Shown here: positions 34,225 through 42,072 of the stretch, in pieces
Numbering within the stretch: the first letter of the stretch is position 1
Layout: each line of letters opens with the position of its first letter
DNA from: Chitinophaga jiangningensis
Lineage (GTDB): Bacteria > Bacteroidota > Bacteroidia > Chitinophagales > Chitinophagaceae
DNA length: 64,000 nt
Assembly (NCBI RefSeq): GCF_900142605.1
Contig: NZ_FRBL01000013.1
Span: forward strand, 66,276 to 130,275
Direction: 5' to 3'
Position numbers and translations under genes: made by a program
The notes under the pieces: model-generated
The model's input: only the letters and a program-made list of their open reading frames with translations
Databases searched by the model: none
What the model was told of the DNA's origin: nothing

Positions 34225-35928
34225 ATGAAGAGAATATTGCTGACTACCCTCGGGATTGTTTGTACCTGTTATCTTTTTGCGGCGCCGGGGCAGCCGGTGG
34301 CGGAACTGATCCAGCGCGTAGAGGCGGATGTGAACGGCCTGAACAAGGTGTATATTTTCCAGGACAGCCCGGAATACTATACGCGTATGCGGAAGTACTA
34401 CAACAGTATATTGGATGAAATGCAGCAGATCAGGTTCCGGGAGCTGTCAACCACGGAACAGGTGGATTACCTCCTGCTGCAACGGAATATGCGGCAGGAA
34501 ATAAAGGAGATTGATCTGAACGCACAGGCCTACACGCAGGTATTGCCGCTGGTACCCTTTGCAGATGATATTATGCAGATGCAGATCCGGCGCCGCCGGG
34601 GCGACACGCCGGATGCCCAGCAGGTAGCCTTTACCCTGAACAAGGTGCAACAAGCCATCGGTACGGCAAGGGGGAATGCTGCCAAAAATACACAACTCAC
34701 AGCGGCCGACTTCCGCAAGGCCTCCGCTATTGTTACCAGTCTTCAGAAGGGTTTGCAGAATGTGTATGATTTTTATTACAACTACGATCCGCAGTTTACC
34801 TGGTGGGTGAAAGAGCCTTACCAGAAAGTAGACAGTGCACTGAGCAAATATGCCGCATTCCTGAATTTTGAGCTGGCGGATAAAGCTGATAAATCCCTGG
34901 ATGCAAGCGGAATTAAAGGTGCTCCGATTGGTAAAGAAGCACTCACAGATCTGTTGCAGTTTGAAATGATTCCTTATTCCCCGGAAGAGCTGGTGGCCAT
35001 TGCTAACCGGGAGTTTGAATGGTGTGATAAGGAAATGCTGAAAGCCTCTGCGGCGTTGGGCTATGGCCAGGACTGGAAAAAGGCGCTGGCAAAGATCAAA
35101 GAAAATTATGTGGCGCCGGGTAAGCAACCGGAGTTGATTCACCGCCTCGCGGATGAGGCGATTAAGTTTGTGGAAGACCGCAAGCTGGTTACGATACCTG
35201 AGCTGGCTAAGGAAAGCTGGCGGATGTTTATGCTGAGCAGGGAGCAGCAGCGGTTTGCGCCCTTCTTCCTGGGAGGTGCTTCTATCCTGATTGCCTACCC
35301 TACTATGGATATGGAGGAAAGTGCAAAGGAGATGAGCCTGCGCAGCAATAATTATGGCTTTGCACACGCTACGGTGTTTCATGAACTGATTCCCGGTCAT
35401 AACCTGCAAGGCTATATGAACCAGCGTTACAAATCCTACCGCGGTATGTTCAATACACCCTTTTCCGTGGAAGGGTGGGCACTTTACTGGGAAATGCTCC
35501 TGTGGGATAAAGGTTTTCATGCCACCCCCGAAGAAAAGATAGGTGCGTTATTCTGGCGGATGCACAGATGCGCGCGCATTATCTTCTCCCTAAATTACCA
35601 CCTGGGCAAATGGACCCCGCAGCAGTGTATTGATTTCCTGGTGGATCGTGTAGGGCATGAGCCGTTCAGTGCGGAGTCGGAAGTGCGCCGCTCGTTTACC
35701 GGAGGTTATGGGCCGTTATATCAAATTGCTTATATGATGGGTGGATTACAGTTGCGTGCCTTGCATGCAGAAGTAGTGGCGAGCGGAAAAATGACAGAGC
35801 TGGCATTTCATGATACGTTTCTGCATGAAGGTGCTATCCCTGTAGAAATGTTCAGAGCCATTATTACTAAACAGGCGCTGAGTCCGTCTTTCCAGTCGCA
35901 ATGGCGATTTGCGGGCGCGTTAAAGTGA
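34225..35928 (+). CDS. DUF885-family secreted metallopeptidase-like protein
   Basis: The 567-residue protein carries a signal peptide (RILLTTLGIVCTCYLFAA). It is mainly helical, as in the DUF885 family. The zinc-binding motif is FHELIPGHNLQGYMN (HExxPGH, about residue 387). The partner glutamate lies in FSVEGWALYWEMLLWDKGF, and HRCARIIFSLNYHLG with a late GGYGPLYQIAYMMGGLQL follow. Family members are probable dipeptidase- or carboxypeptidase-like enzymes in the periplasm. All metal ligands are present. Confidence 0.9.
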   Translation: MKRILLTTLGIVCTCYLFAAPGQPVAELIQRVEADVNGLNKVYIFQDSPEYYTRMRKYYNSILDEMQQIRFRELSTTEQVDYLLLQRNMRQEIKEIDLNAQAYTQVLPLVPFADDIMQMQIRRRRGDTPDAQQVAFTLNKVQQAIGTARGNAAKNTQLTAADFRKASAIVTSLQKGLQNVYDFYYNYDPQFTWWVKEPYQKVDSALSKYAAFLNFELADKADKSLDASGIKGAPIGKEALTDLLQFEMIPYSPEELVAIANREFEWCDKEMLKASAALGYGQDWKKALAKIKENYVAPGKQPELIHRLADEAIKFVEDRKLVTIPELAKESWRMFMLSREQQRFAPFFLGGASILIAYPTMDMEESAKEMSLRSNNYGFAHATVFHELIPGHNLQGYMNQRYKSYRGMFNTPFSVEGWALYWEMLLWDKGFHATPEEKIGALFWRMHRCARIIFSLNYHLGKWTPQQCIDFLVDRVGHEPFSAESEVRRSFTGGYGPLYQIAYMMGGLQLRALHAEVVASGKMTELAFHDTFLHEGAIPVEMFRAIITKQALSPSFQSQWRFAGALK

Positions 35929-36018
35929 GGATAAAAGCTTAATTTTATTTTGATCTTTTTTCTCGCAAAGCAGCATAAGCAGTTAAGCAGCTAAGGCTTA
36001 CGTTTTGTTGTTTTCGTG

Positions 36019-36084
36019 TTGGATCGGGGCCGATGGCCCTGACCAATCACAATTTGCCGGATGCCGAAGGCATCCGGCAAATTG
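36019..36084. repeat. Double hairpin element 6
   Basis: Hairpin A (36019-36046) is imperfect, with apex CC-GAT-GG. Hairpin B (36050-36084) has perfect 16-bp arms and apex CC-GAA-GG. It ends 22 bp before the ATG of the glycosylase gene, so it lies in or next to that gene's 5' region. No T tract follows. Confidence 0.78.
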
Positions 36085-36106
36085 CACAAACCTAAAACTT
36101 TCAACC

Positions 36107-36883
36107 ATGCCTGAATTACCTGATCTGGAAGTATTCCAGCAAAACTTATCTGCCGCCCTGCAAAACAAAAAATTGCAGGAAATAGAGGTGCCGGTTACCA
36201 AACATCTGAAAGTGAAGGTTGCTGTTTTAAAGAAAGCGCTGGAAGGGCAGAAGCTGGAAAAGATAGCCAGGCACGGGAAAGAACTGTTTTTCTATTTCGG
36301 GAAGAATCATGTGCTGGCGATGCACATGATGTTGCATGGAAAATTATATCTCCTTAAAAAAAATGAGGAACAAAAGTTTACCATTGCCACTTTGCGATTT
36401 ACAGGCGGTATTTCGCTGGCATTAACCGATTTCCAGCGTGCGGCACACCTAACACTGGATCCGCCTGAAAAAGAGGCGCCTGATGCCCTTTCAAAGGAGT
36501 TTAACGATAAGTACTTGCAGGAGCAACTGGCAAAAAAGAAAACTACCATCAAGAAATACCTGACGGATCAGAAAAATGTACTGGGCATCGGCAATGCTTA
36601 TGCCGATGAAATCCTGTATACGGCAAAGATTTCACCATTTTCTGTCGGCAAGGCCATTCCGCCAAAGATGTTGAAGGACCTGGTAACTGCCACCCGTAAG
36701 GTCCTGAAGGATGCGATCAAGAAAATAAATAAAACGCATCCGGGGATAACCAACGGCGAGGTGCGTGACTTCATGCAGGTACATGTACCTAAAAAAGAAA
36801 AAAGTCCCGGTGGTTATCCCATTCAGCATGTGGACAAAGGCGGCCGTACCTATTTTACTGAAGAGCAGGAGCTTTACTCGTAA
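36107..36883 (+). CDS. Fpg/Nei-type DNA glycosylase without zinc-finger cysteines
   Basis: The 258-residue protein starts MPELPDLEVFQQNL, giving the N-terminal Pro and Glu that perform Fpg catalysis. ARHGKELFFYF carries the conserved Lys and MHMMLHGKLYLL continues the beta-sandwich. LGIGNAYADEILYTAKISPF is the helix-two-turn-helix DNA grip. The C-terminal zinc-finger region keeps the hairpin layout (VHVPKKEKSPGG, IQHVDKGGRTYF) but contains no cysteine, like the zincless finger of NEIL1. An upstream in-frame ATG (36005) was rejected since it reads through hairpin element 6. The 3' end overlaps the convergent SDR gene by 29 bp. Confidence 0.88.
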   Translation: MPELPDLEVFQQNLSAALQNKKLQEIEVPVTKHLKVKVAVLKKALEGQKLEKIARHGKELFFYFGKNHVLAMHMMLHGKLYLLKKNEEQKFTIATLRFTGGISLALTDFQRAAHLTLDPPEKEAPDALSKEFNDKYLQEQLAKKKTTIKKYLTDQKNVLGIGNAYADEILYTAKISPFSVGKAIPPKMLKDLVTATRKVLKDAIKKINKTHPGITNGEVRDFMQVHVPKKEKSPGGYPIQHVDKGGRTYFTEEQELYS

Positions 36884-37688
36884 CTACATTTGCCTGGGCC
36901 GGTGCATTGGCTGCCGGTTCATAAATATCTCCTGCAATTTTTTCCACTAATGCTTTCGGGAAGAATTTAGGTAACCAGGCGTTCAGTTTGTTCGTAAAGC
37001 CGGGAATGATCTCTGCTTTACCGCTGAACAGGCCTTTCAATGCTATCTTAGCTACTGATTCCGGCGTCATGTTAAAGCGGTCAGCAATCCTGCGGGTACG
37101 TGCATTCATGCCGGCACGGTTTACGAAATCCGTATCCGTACTGCCAGGACTCAACGCACTTACCGACACATTGCTGTTACGTAACTCGTAACGCAGTCCG
37201 CGTGTAAATGACAGCGCAAAAGCTTTTGTAGCCGCATAAATATTCAGATAGGGCACCGTTTGATAAGCGGTGGTACTCACCACATTCAGCAGATATCCTT
37301 TTTTAAATTGCCGCAGCACCGGAATAAAGGCATGCGAAAGCCCCACCTGCGCCCGAATATTTACATCGATGACGTTGAACTGTGAGGCCAGCGGAATTTT
37401 TTCAAAGGCACCATTCAGGCCATAGCCGGCATTATTCACTACCACCGTCAGGCGATTGTGAAAATGCGACGACCAGCGGAATACTTCTTCGATGGCAGCT
37501 GCCGCGGAAAGGTCCTGGTTCAGCGTGTGTACGTTTACGTGATATAGCCCGGCGATTTCCGTTGCAGTGGCTTCGAGGGCGTCCCCGTCCAGGTCTACCA
37601 GCAACAGATGATAATTTTTTTCAGCCAGGGCTGCCGCTATGGCCTTTCCGATGCCTTTGGCAGCTCCTGTTACTAATGCATATGACAT
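36855..37688 (-). CDS. Short-chain dehydrogenase/reductase
   Basis: The 277-residue SDR has the cofactor motif LVTGAAKGIGKA at the N-terminus. DLDGDALEA indicates NAD(H)-leaning binding (Asp after strand 2). VVNNAGYG, a serine in VSTTAYQTV and the YAATK catalytic pair (YxxxK) follow. The ATG at 37688 was selected as it gives MSYALVTGAAKGIG; the frame continues upstream into the PhyH gene region. It is 10 bp downstream of the PhyH gene, hence part of one operon. Substrate is unknown. Confidence 0.9.
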   Translation of the reverse strand: MSYALVTGAAKGIGKAIAAALAEKNYHLLLVDLDGDALEATATEIAGLYHVNVHTLNQDLSAAAAIEEVFRWSSHFHNRLTVVVNNAGYGLNGAFEKIPLASQFNVIDVNIRAQVGLSHAFIPVLRQFKKGYLLNVVSTTAYQTVPYLNIYAATKAFALSFTRGLRYELRNSNVSVSALSPGSTDTDFVNRAGMNARTRRIADRFNMTPESVAKIALKGLFSGKAEIIPGFTNKLNAWLPKFFPKALVEKIAGDIYEPAANAPAQANVVTSKAPALQ

Positions 37689-37698
37689 ATTCAGTGAT

Positions 37699-38583
37699 TT
37701 AATGTTTGGGTTCCAGTATTCCTTCCGGCTTGGCTTTTGTAGCTGCCCATGCTGGTTTGGCACCGTACAGATGTTGCTTCAGGTGCGCGAGCTTATGATA
37801 AAACGGGGTGGGACTACCGGCATGTTTCGGCTGGTATTCACCGGTGATGATGGGGATATACATTACACGGCGGCGGCTTGCTTCGCCCACATGCGGCGAC
37901 TGCTGTACACGATGCCATAGTCTGCCGTCATGTACAGTCAGGTCACCTGCATTTATATCAAATCCTGTTTCGTTTTTATCAGGGTTGTTATCGATGAAAT
38001 ATTTTTTTCTGAAGAGGAGTCGCCATATGCCCTGGCGATGTGTGCCGGCAAGTACCCGCAGGCCACCGTTGGAAGCTGGGCAGTTGTCCAGGTGCAGGCC
38101 AACATTGAGCATAGGCATGATGCGTGAGCCGAGGAAGAGGTCCCGCGGACTATCTGTATGCCAGCCCAGCTGTTTGAACTGACTGGCAGCGGAGTTCACA
38201 TAGTGATTTACCACCAGCCCGTCTTTTTCATCTTCACCAATGCGGCCACTATAAGGGCCCAGCAGTTTGGTGAGCGATTGCAGGCGCGGGTCCTGCAGGA
38301 ATTCGCGGAGGACGTTGCTGTAGTGCGATGCGAAGGCGATGCGCTGAATAAGTGGCGTGCCATCCGCATCTGTGCCGAATTTCAGCGGGATGCCATTTAC
38401 TTTTTGAATATCATTTCGAAGCAGCCAGTTTTGTACTTCCTGCACTTCGCGTACTAATAATGCTACAGTATCGGCATCTATAAAGTTGCGAAACTGTATT
38501 ACACCATACTGGTTAAACCAGGAAAGATGCTCATCTGTTACCGTCTGGTCCAGACGGAATACGGGTTGGTTATTCGTTTTCAT
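37699..38583 (-). CDS. Phytanoyl-CoA dioxygenase (PhyH)-like Fe(II)/2-oxoglutarate enzyme
   Basis: The 294-residue protein belongs to the PhyH double-stranded beta-helix oxygenases. LGWHTDSPRDLFLG gives the iron ligands His-x-Asp. DLTVHDGRLWHRVQ gives the distal His, and ASRRRVMYIP a 2-oxoglutarate-binding Arg. LDNCPASNGGLRVLAGTHRQG is a conserved strand pair. Substrates in this family range from fatty acyl-CoA to small metabolites. The operon starts from a promoter with an operator and a leader ORF ending in four cysteines (38676-38817), which points to sulfur- or redox-linked control. That link is inference. Confidence 0.88.
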   Translation of the reverse strand: MKTNNQPVFRLDQTVTDEHLSWFNQYGVIQFRNFIDADTVALLVREVQEVQNWLLRNDIQKVNGIPLKFGTDADGTPLIQRIAFASHYSNVLREFLQDPRLQSLTKLLGPYSGRIGEDEKDGLVVNHYVNSAASQFKQLGWHTDSPRDLFLGSRIMPMLNVGLHLDNCPASNGGLRVLAGTHRQGIWRLLFRKKYFIDNNPDKNETGFDINAGDLTVHDGRLWHRVQQSPHVGEASRRRVMYIPIITGEYQPKHAGSPTPFYHKLAHLKQHLYGAKPAWAATKAKPEGILEPKH

Positions 38584-38675
38584 GACGAAAATGTTTTGTT
38601 GGCGGTGAACAATGATGCTGTAAAGCTGAAGCGGATATTGGTGGGATTACCGCAGAAGAGTGTTTGGGGGAGGGA

Positions 38676-38774
38676 TTAACAGCAACAACAATATCCTTTG
38701 GCAACGGACAAAGTCACATATTTCGCAGTATTGCGAAAAGCAGCCATGGATGTAGTTGAAGTGTAGGTAATCAT
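38676..38774 (-). CDS. 32-codon leader ORF ending in four cysteines
   Basis: Reading on the minus strand from ATG 38774 to TAA 38676, the peptide starts MITYTSTTSMAAF and ends VTLSVAKGYCCCC. It begins 18 bp after the operator that covers the likely transcription start and ends 92 bp before the PhyH ATG. A run of four consecutive cysteine codons just before the stop is what a cysteine-sensing leader peptide would need. I see no strong terminator in the following 92 nt, so a classic attenuator hairpin is not evident. A small Cys-rich metal-binding peptide is the alternative. Confidence 0.5.
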   Translation of the reverse strand: MITYTSTTSMAAFRNTAKYVTLSVAKGYCCCC

Positions 38775-38791
38775 GGTATTGAATTTTATTA

Positions 38792-38810
38792 GTCTACCAA
38801 ACTTGTAGAC
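38792..38810. promoter_or_regulatory. 19-bp operator-like inverted repeat
   Basis: GTCTAC-CAAACTT-GTAGAC. The 6-bp arms are exact complements. On the minus strand its first base is the last base of the -7 element, so a bound dimer would cover the transcription start. The repressor is not identifiable from this window. Confidence 0.65.
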
Positions 38811-38838
38811 AAATATAGGTTAAAGTTTTATTCCGCAA
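38810..38838 (-). promoter_or_regulatory. Promoter of the leader/PhyH/SDR operon
   Basis: The minus strand reads TTG (38838-38836), 18 nt, TATATTTG (38817-38810), directly followed by the inverted-repeat operator. Confidence 0.65.
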
Positions 38839-38852
38839 AAAAAATTTCTGGT

Positions 38853-39425
38853 TTACTGCGCCAGCAGTTCATGGTAGTCCTTAATGGTATCAATATCAAT
38901 GATTCCTTCCGGAAAATCGATGGTGGCAACCTGGTCTTTATGGGTGGTGAGGAGTTTTTTAGCGCCGGTGCTGCCTTGCAGCGCTTGTAATGCTGCAAAG
39001 TAGGGTTCGCTGAAGAGGGCGGGGGTACCGATGTTATATTCGTAGCGGCAGGCCACAATGGGAGAGCGGAGTGCCTGCATGCGGTGTAGGAGTCGCGCAT
39101 CAATAAAAGGCTGGTCGCATACCAGCAAAAACAATTTACTAACGTTAGTGTATATACGTAAAAATTCGGTTACGCCAAATGCGACGGTATTACCCATGCC
39201 GGCTTCCCAGTGATGGTTCACCGTTACTTTGCAGTGCAGGCTGGCCAGTGCAGGTTTAACCTGTTCTGCAAAGGCGCCGAGTGTAACCAGTACAGGTCCT
39301 ATGTTACTTTCAATAGCGGTAGATGTTATTTTTCCCAGCAGGGTGCTGCCGCGGAAGGGCAGTAGTTGTTTCGGCTGGCCTAGTCGTTGTGAAGCGCCTG
39401 CGGCGAGGATGATAATGCCTGTCAT
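38853..39425 (-). CDS. MocA/MobA-like nucleotidyltransferase
   Basis: The 190-residue protein transfers a nucleotide to molybdopterin, or to a similar acceptor. GIIILAAGASQRLGQPKQLL is the nucleotide-binding signature, VLVTLGAFAEQVKPAL and WEAGMGNTVAFGV follow, and FLLVCDQPFID contains the metal-binding Asp. It lies 1 bp after xdhC, the classical pairing of MocA with XdhC for sulfurated Mo-cofactor maturation. The xanthine-dehydrogenase-like enzyme it would serve is not in the window. Confidence 0.88.
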   Translation of the reverse strand: MTGIIILAAGASQRLGQPKQLLPFRGSTLLGKITSTAIESNIGPVLVTLGAFAEQVKPALASLHCKVTVNHHWEAGMGNTVAFGVTEFLRIYTNVSKLFLLVCDQPFIDARLLHRMQALRSPIVACRYEYNIGTPALFSEPYFAALQALQGSTGAKKLLTTHKDQVATIDFPEGIIDIDTIKDYHELLAQ

Positions 39426-39426
39426 A

Positions 39427-40572
39427 TCAGATATGTTGACTCGTGATCACCTGTGCTCTTCTGCTGTGGATAGCGCCGTCTTTATCCCGCAGGGAGGCAC
39501 CTTTGTAGTTGCCGCGGCTCATCACCAGCTTTACCTCTGCTGCAATGCTGAGGGCGATCTCCTCCGGTGTGGCTGCGCCGATGTCGAGCCCGGAAGGGCC
39601 GTATATACGTGCCCGTTGTATAGCTGTAATGTTATCCGCTTCCTCCAGCATGCGTTGTAGTTTTTTCGCGGGCCCCAGCACCCCGATGTAGGGAACAGGA
39701 AATTGCACGAGCTGCTGTAGCATTGCGAGGTCGTAATTGTAGTTGTGCGTCATCAGTACGGCGGCCGTATAGGCGTCTGCGTTAATGCCCTGCAATGCTT
39801 CGGCGGCTTTGGCAACGTGGAGGGTGGCACCTGGAAAGCGCGCAGCTGTGGCGTAATTGGGGCGGCCATCCAGCAGGTGTACCTGCCAGCCCATGATGCG
39901 GGCAATGTGTAGCAGCGGCTGTGCATCGTTGCCGGCGCCGGCGATCAGCAGTTGTACTGCAGGTGTGATATAAGAGAGTAAGGCTGTTTGTGAATTTTCC
40001 GGGGAGATGTAAGTGCGGATCAGTGTGGCCTGCTCGTCCATAGCCAGTTGTGCATCACGGAGCAGGGCAGCGCAGAGCGGCGAATTATCCGTATAGCCGT
40101 CCACGTAGTTGTCCCGGCGGAGCAGCACCGTTCCCGGCTGTCTTTCTTTTCGCTTCTCTAAATTAAACAGGGTGATTAAAATACATTCCTGCCTGTTACC
40201 GGTAATAAGTTGAATGAGATGGATAGGGTTGTTGGCATCCGCTGCCACAATGGGTTCCAGCAGGATGTGAATAATGCCGTTACAGCCGAGGCCTACGCCC
40301 AGTTGTGCATCATCCTCATCAGTGGTATCATAGGTAACCAGCATGGGCTGTTGTTGCATGATCACCAGCTGCGCCTTGCGCAGGGCGTCGCCTTCGAGGC
40401 AGCCACCGCTGATAGCGCCGGTCAGTTCTCCATTTTCCGTTACCAGCATTCTGGCGCCCGGCTGCCGATACGCGGAGCCGTCCACATGCACAACGGTGGC
40501 CAGCGCGGTACGCAGGCCGTTGCGGTTGGCTTCTTCATATGCACGAACAATATCTTCCAGCTCTTTAATCAT
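39427..40572 (-). CDS. xdhC: XdhC/CoxI-family maturation protein
   Basis: The 381-residue protein has the N-terminal XdhC domain: EANRNGLRTALATVVHVDGS, RQPGARMLVTENGELTGAIS and GGCLEGDALRKA. A C-terminal Rossmann domain follows (LLIAGAGNDAQPLLHIARIM, MTHNYNYDLAMLQQL, PYIGVLGPAKK, IYGPSGLDIGAATPEEIALS). XdhC protects and hands over the sulfurated molybdenum cofactor. It and the downstream nucleotidyltransferase gene form an operon. Absence of the large enzyme subunits nearby is notable. Confidence 0.92.
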   Translation of the reverse strand: MIKELEDIVRAYEEANRNGLRTALATVVHVDGSAYRQPGARMLVTENGELTGAISGGCLEGDALRKAQLVIMQQQPMLVTYDTTDEDDAQLGVGLGCNGIIHILLEPIVAADANNPIHLIQLITGNRQECILITLFNLEKRKERQPGTVLLRRDNYVDGYTDNSPLCAALLRDAQLAMDEQATLIRTYISPENSQTALLSYITPAVQLLIAGAGNDAQPLLHIARIMGWQVHLLDGRPNYATAARFPGATLHVAKAAEALQGINADAYTAAVLMTHNYNYDLAMLQQLVQFPVPYIGVLGPAKKLQRMLEEADNITAIQRARIYGPSGLDIGAATPEEIALSIAAEVKLVMSRGNYKGASLRDKDGAIHSRRAQVITSQHI

Positions 40573-40623
40573 ACACTAATATACAGTTTGATTTACAGTT
40601 ACATCCTGTATTGAAATTTATAT

Positions 40624-40670
40624 AAAAAAACGGTTATTCCCACTTTTTTATGAGGAGTGGAAATAACCGT
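40624..40670 (-). terminator. Terminator of the TPR protein gene
   Basis: ACGGTTATTCCCACT (40630-40644) pairs with AGTGGAAATAACCGT (40656-40670), one mismatch. On the minus strand a run of T follows at 40624-40630. Confidence 0.82.
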
Positions 40671-40690
40671 CTGTATGGATGAATACGTGA

Positions 40691-41908
40691 TTAGTAGCCT
40701 TCTTCGCGGAGGTGTTGCAGCCATTGCTGCGCAAACTCATTGGAAGGTTCCAGTTGCAGCAGCTTTTCGAAAGAGGCTTTTGATTCCTGGAACTGATCCA
40801 TATGATAGAATAATATGGCCCTGTTCAGGTGCACATATGGATTGGTGGGAGCAGCCGTCAGGGCTTCATCGTAGCAGGCCATGGCCGCAGGATAGTCCTG
40901 CAGGAGCATGAGTATGGAACCTTTATTCATGAGCAAATTAGGCTCACCAGGCGCTATTTCGAGGCCTTTGTTGGCGTAGGTAAGTGCCGCCGCCAGCTGT
41001 TGTTGTATAGCCTGTTGGGTAGCTTCATCACCGCCATTCTCTTCCATCTGTTGGATGGCATTGGTAGCAGTTTCCATGAGTGTTACTACCTGCTGGGAGT
41101 ACCAGTGGGCGCTTTTTTCCACTTCCTGTGTAAATGGAATGGCTTCCAGGTCAATTTCTTCTGCTGCTTCCGGTTCTGTGGGCATCCACTCTTTGGCAGG
41201 AGCGTACCACCATTCGCAGAATGCACCGAGCTCACCACCCTTCGGAATATCTTCAATATAAGGAAGTCCTTCATGCGGGATGGCATCCTGATTTACGATG
41301 ATGTTGAATATCGTTTCCAGATCTTTTGTTTGAATTGGAATACCGTCCTGCTCTGCCTGCATCACCATATATGGCAGCAGCAGGTACCATAGGCCGAGCA
41401 GGTCTTTATCCTGCTGTGCGGCAGCAAACTCGGTAATAGTCAGTGCCAGGTGGAAAAAGCCCATCGGCTCCGGTGCCAGCGCATCTTTACCGGTGATGGT
41501 GCCCGCCGCCACCATGGCTGACCACAGCAGGGAGCCGGCATCGCAGTAAAGAATATATTTTCCGGTAGCATGGTCGTAGTTAGCATAGCCGGCTACCGGG
41601 TTGGCAGTGGCGTCCCACTCTTTAGCCGGGTTGGCATATATAAAGCTGAACTTCTGGCTGGCAGCAAGGCCGTCGAAAAAGGCGGTATGCTCCAGGTAAG
41701 CAGGATGAGCAGTGATCGGGAAGGTGTATACGTAGCGATGTTTAATCAGTATATCCATCACCCGGAAATGGGTGAAACCGGTATCGAAGCTGTCTTGCAG
41801 CTGGTACAGGTTGAAGATAAGGCTTCTGTAATCGGCCAGTTCGTCCTGACTATTATCCAGGCAGAGGATGGAGGTTTCCACCAAGGTTTCTATTTCGTGC
41901 ATCGCCAT
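40691..41908 (-). CDS. TPR-containing protein of unknown function
   Basis: The 405-residue protein has no signal peptide. The first 280 residues are an unfamiliar helical domain (MHEIETLVETSILCLDNSQD...). The C-terminus carries tetratricopeptide repeats (LTYANKGLEIAPGEPNLLMN, YDEALTAAPTNPYVHLNRAI, FEKLLQLEPSNEFAQQWLQ). ATG 41908 is used; an earlier TTG at 41917 seems less likely. A TAGCTTTG -7 element at 41931-41938 would start transcription just upstream. Such scaffolds mediate protein contacts. Confidence 0.82.
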   Translation of the reverse strand: MAMHEIETLVETSILCLDNSQDELADYRSLIFNLYQLQDSFDTGFTHFRVMDILIKHRYVYTFPITAHPAYLEHTAFFDGLAASQKFSFIYANPAKEWDATANPVAGYANYDHATGKYILYCDAGSLLWSAMVAAGTITGKDALAPEPMGFFHLALTITEFAAAQQDKDLLGLWYLLLPYMVMQAEQDGIPIQTKDLETIFNIIVNQDAIPHEGLPYIEDIPKGGELGAFCEWWYAPAKEWMPTEPEAAEEIDLEAIPFTQEVEKSAHWYSQQVVTLMETATNAIQQMEENGGDEATQQAIQQQLAAALTYANKGLEIAPGEPNLLMNKGSILMLLQDYPAAMACYDEALTAAPTNPYVHLNRAILFYHMDQFQESKASFEKLLQLEPSNEFAQQWLQHLREEGY

Positions 41909-41978
41909 ATGTAACAACGTAAATTTGCTGCAAAGCTAGGGTATTTTCTCGCAAAGCTTTAAAAGGAGCAAAGTTTCG

Positions 41979-42055
41979 CCGCTTTATTTTCCCGTGCCGA
42001 AGGCACGGGAAAATAAAGCGGGTAAAAGGGGACCTTCGGTCCCCTTTTACCCGCT
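41979..42055. repeat. Interlocked double hairpin element 7
   Basis: Hairpin A has perfect 20-bp arms, loop GAA (41979-42021). Hairpin B has perfect 17-18-bp arms, loop TTC (42017-42055). Both apices are CC-NNN-GG. GCGG at 42018-42021 belongs to both stems, so CCGC stands at both outer ends as a direct repeat. It follows the 3' end of the sugar isomerase gene. Confidence 0.88.
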
Positions 42056-42072
42056 TTTATTAAAATTTACAG

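Noticed and set aside
36005..36106. N-terminal extension of the Fpg-like protein
   Set aside because: The extra 34 codons translate hairpin element 6. Fpg catalysis needs the Pro directly after the initiator Met, as at 36107.
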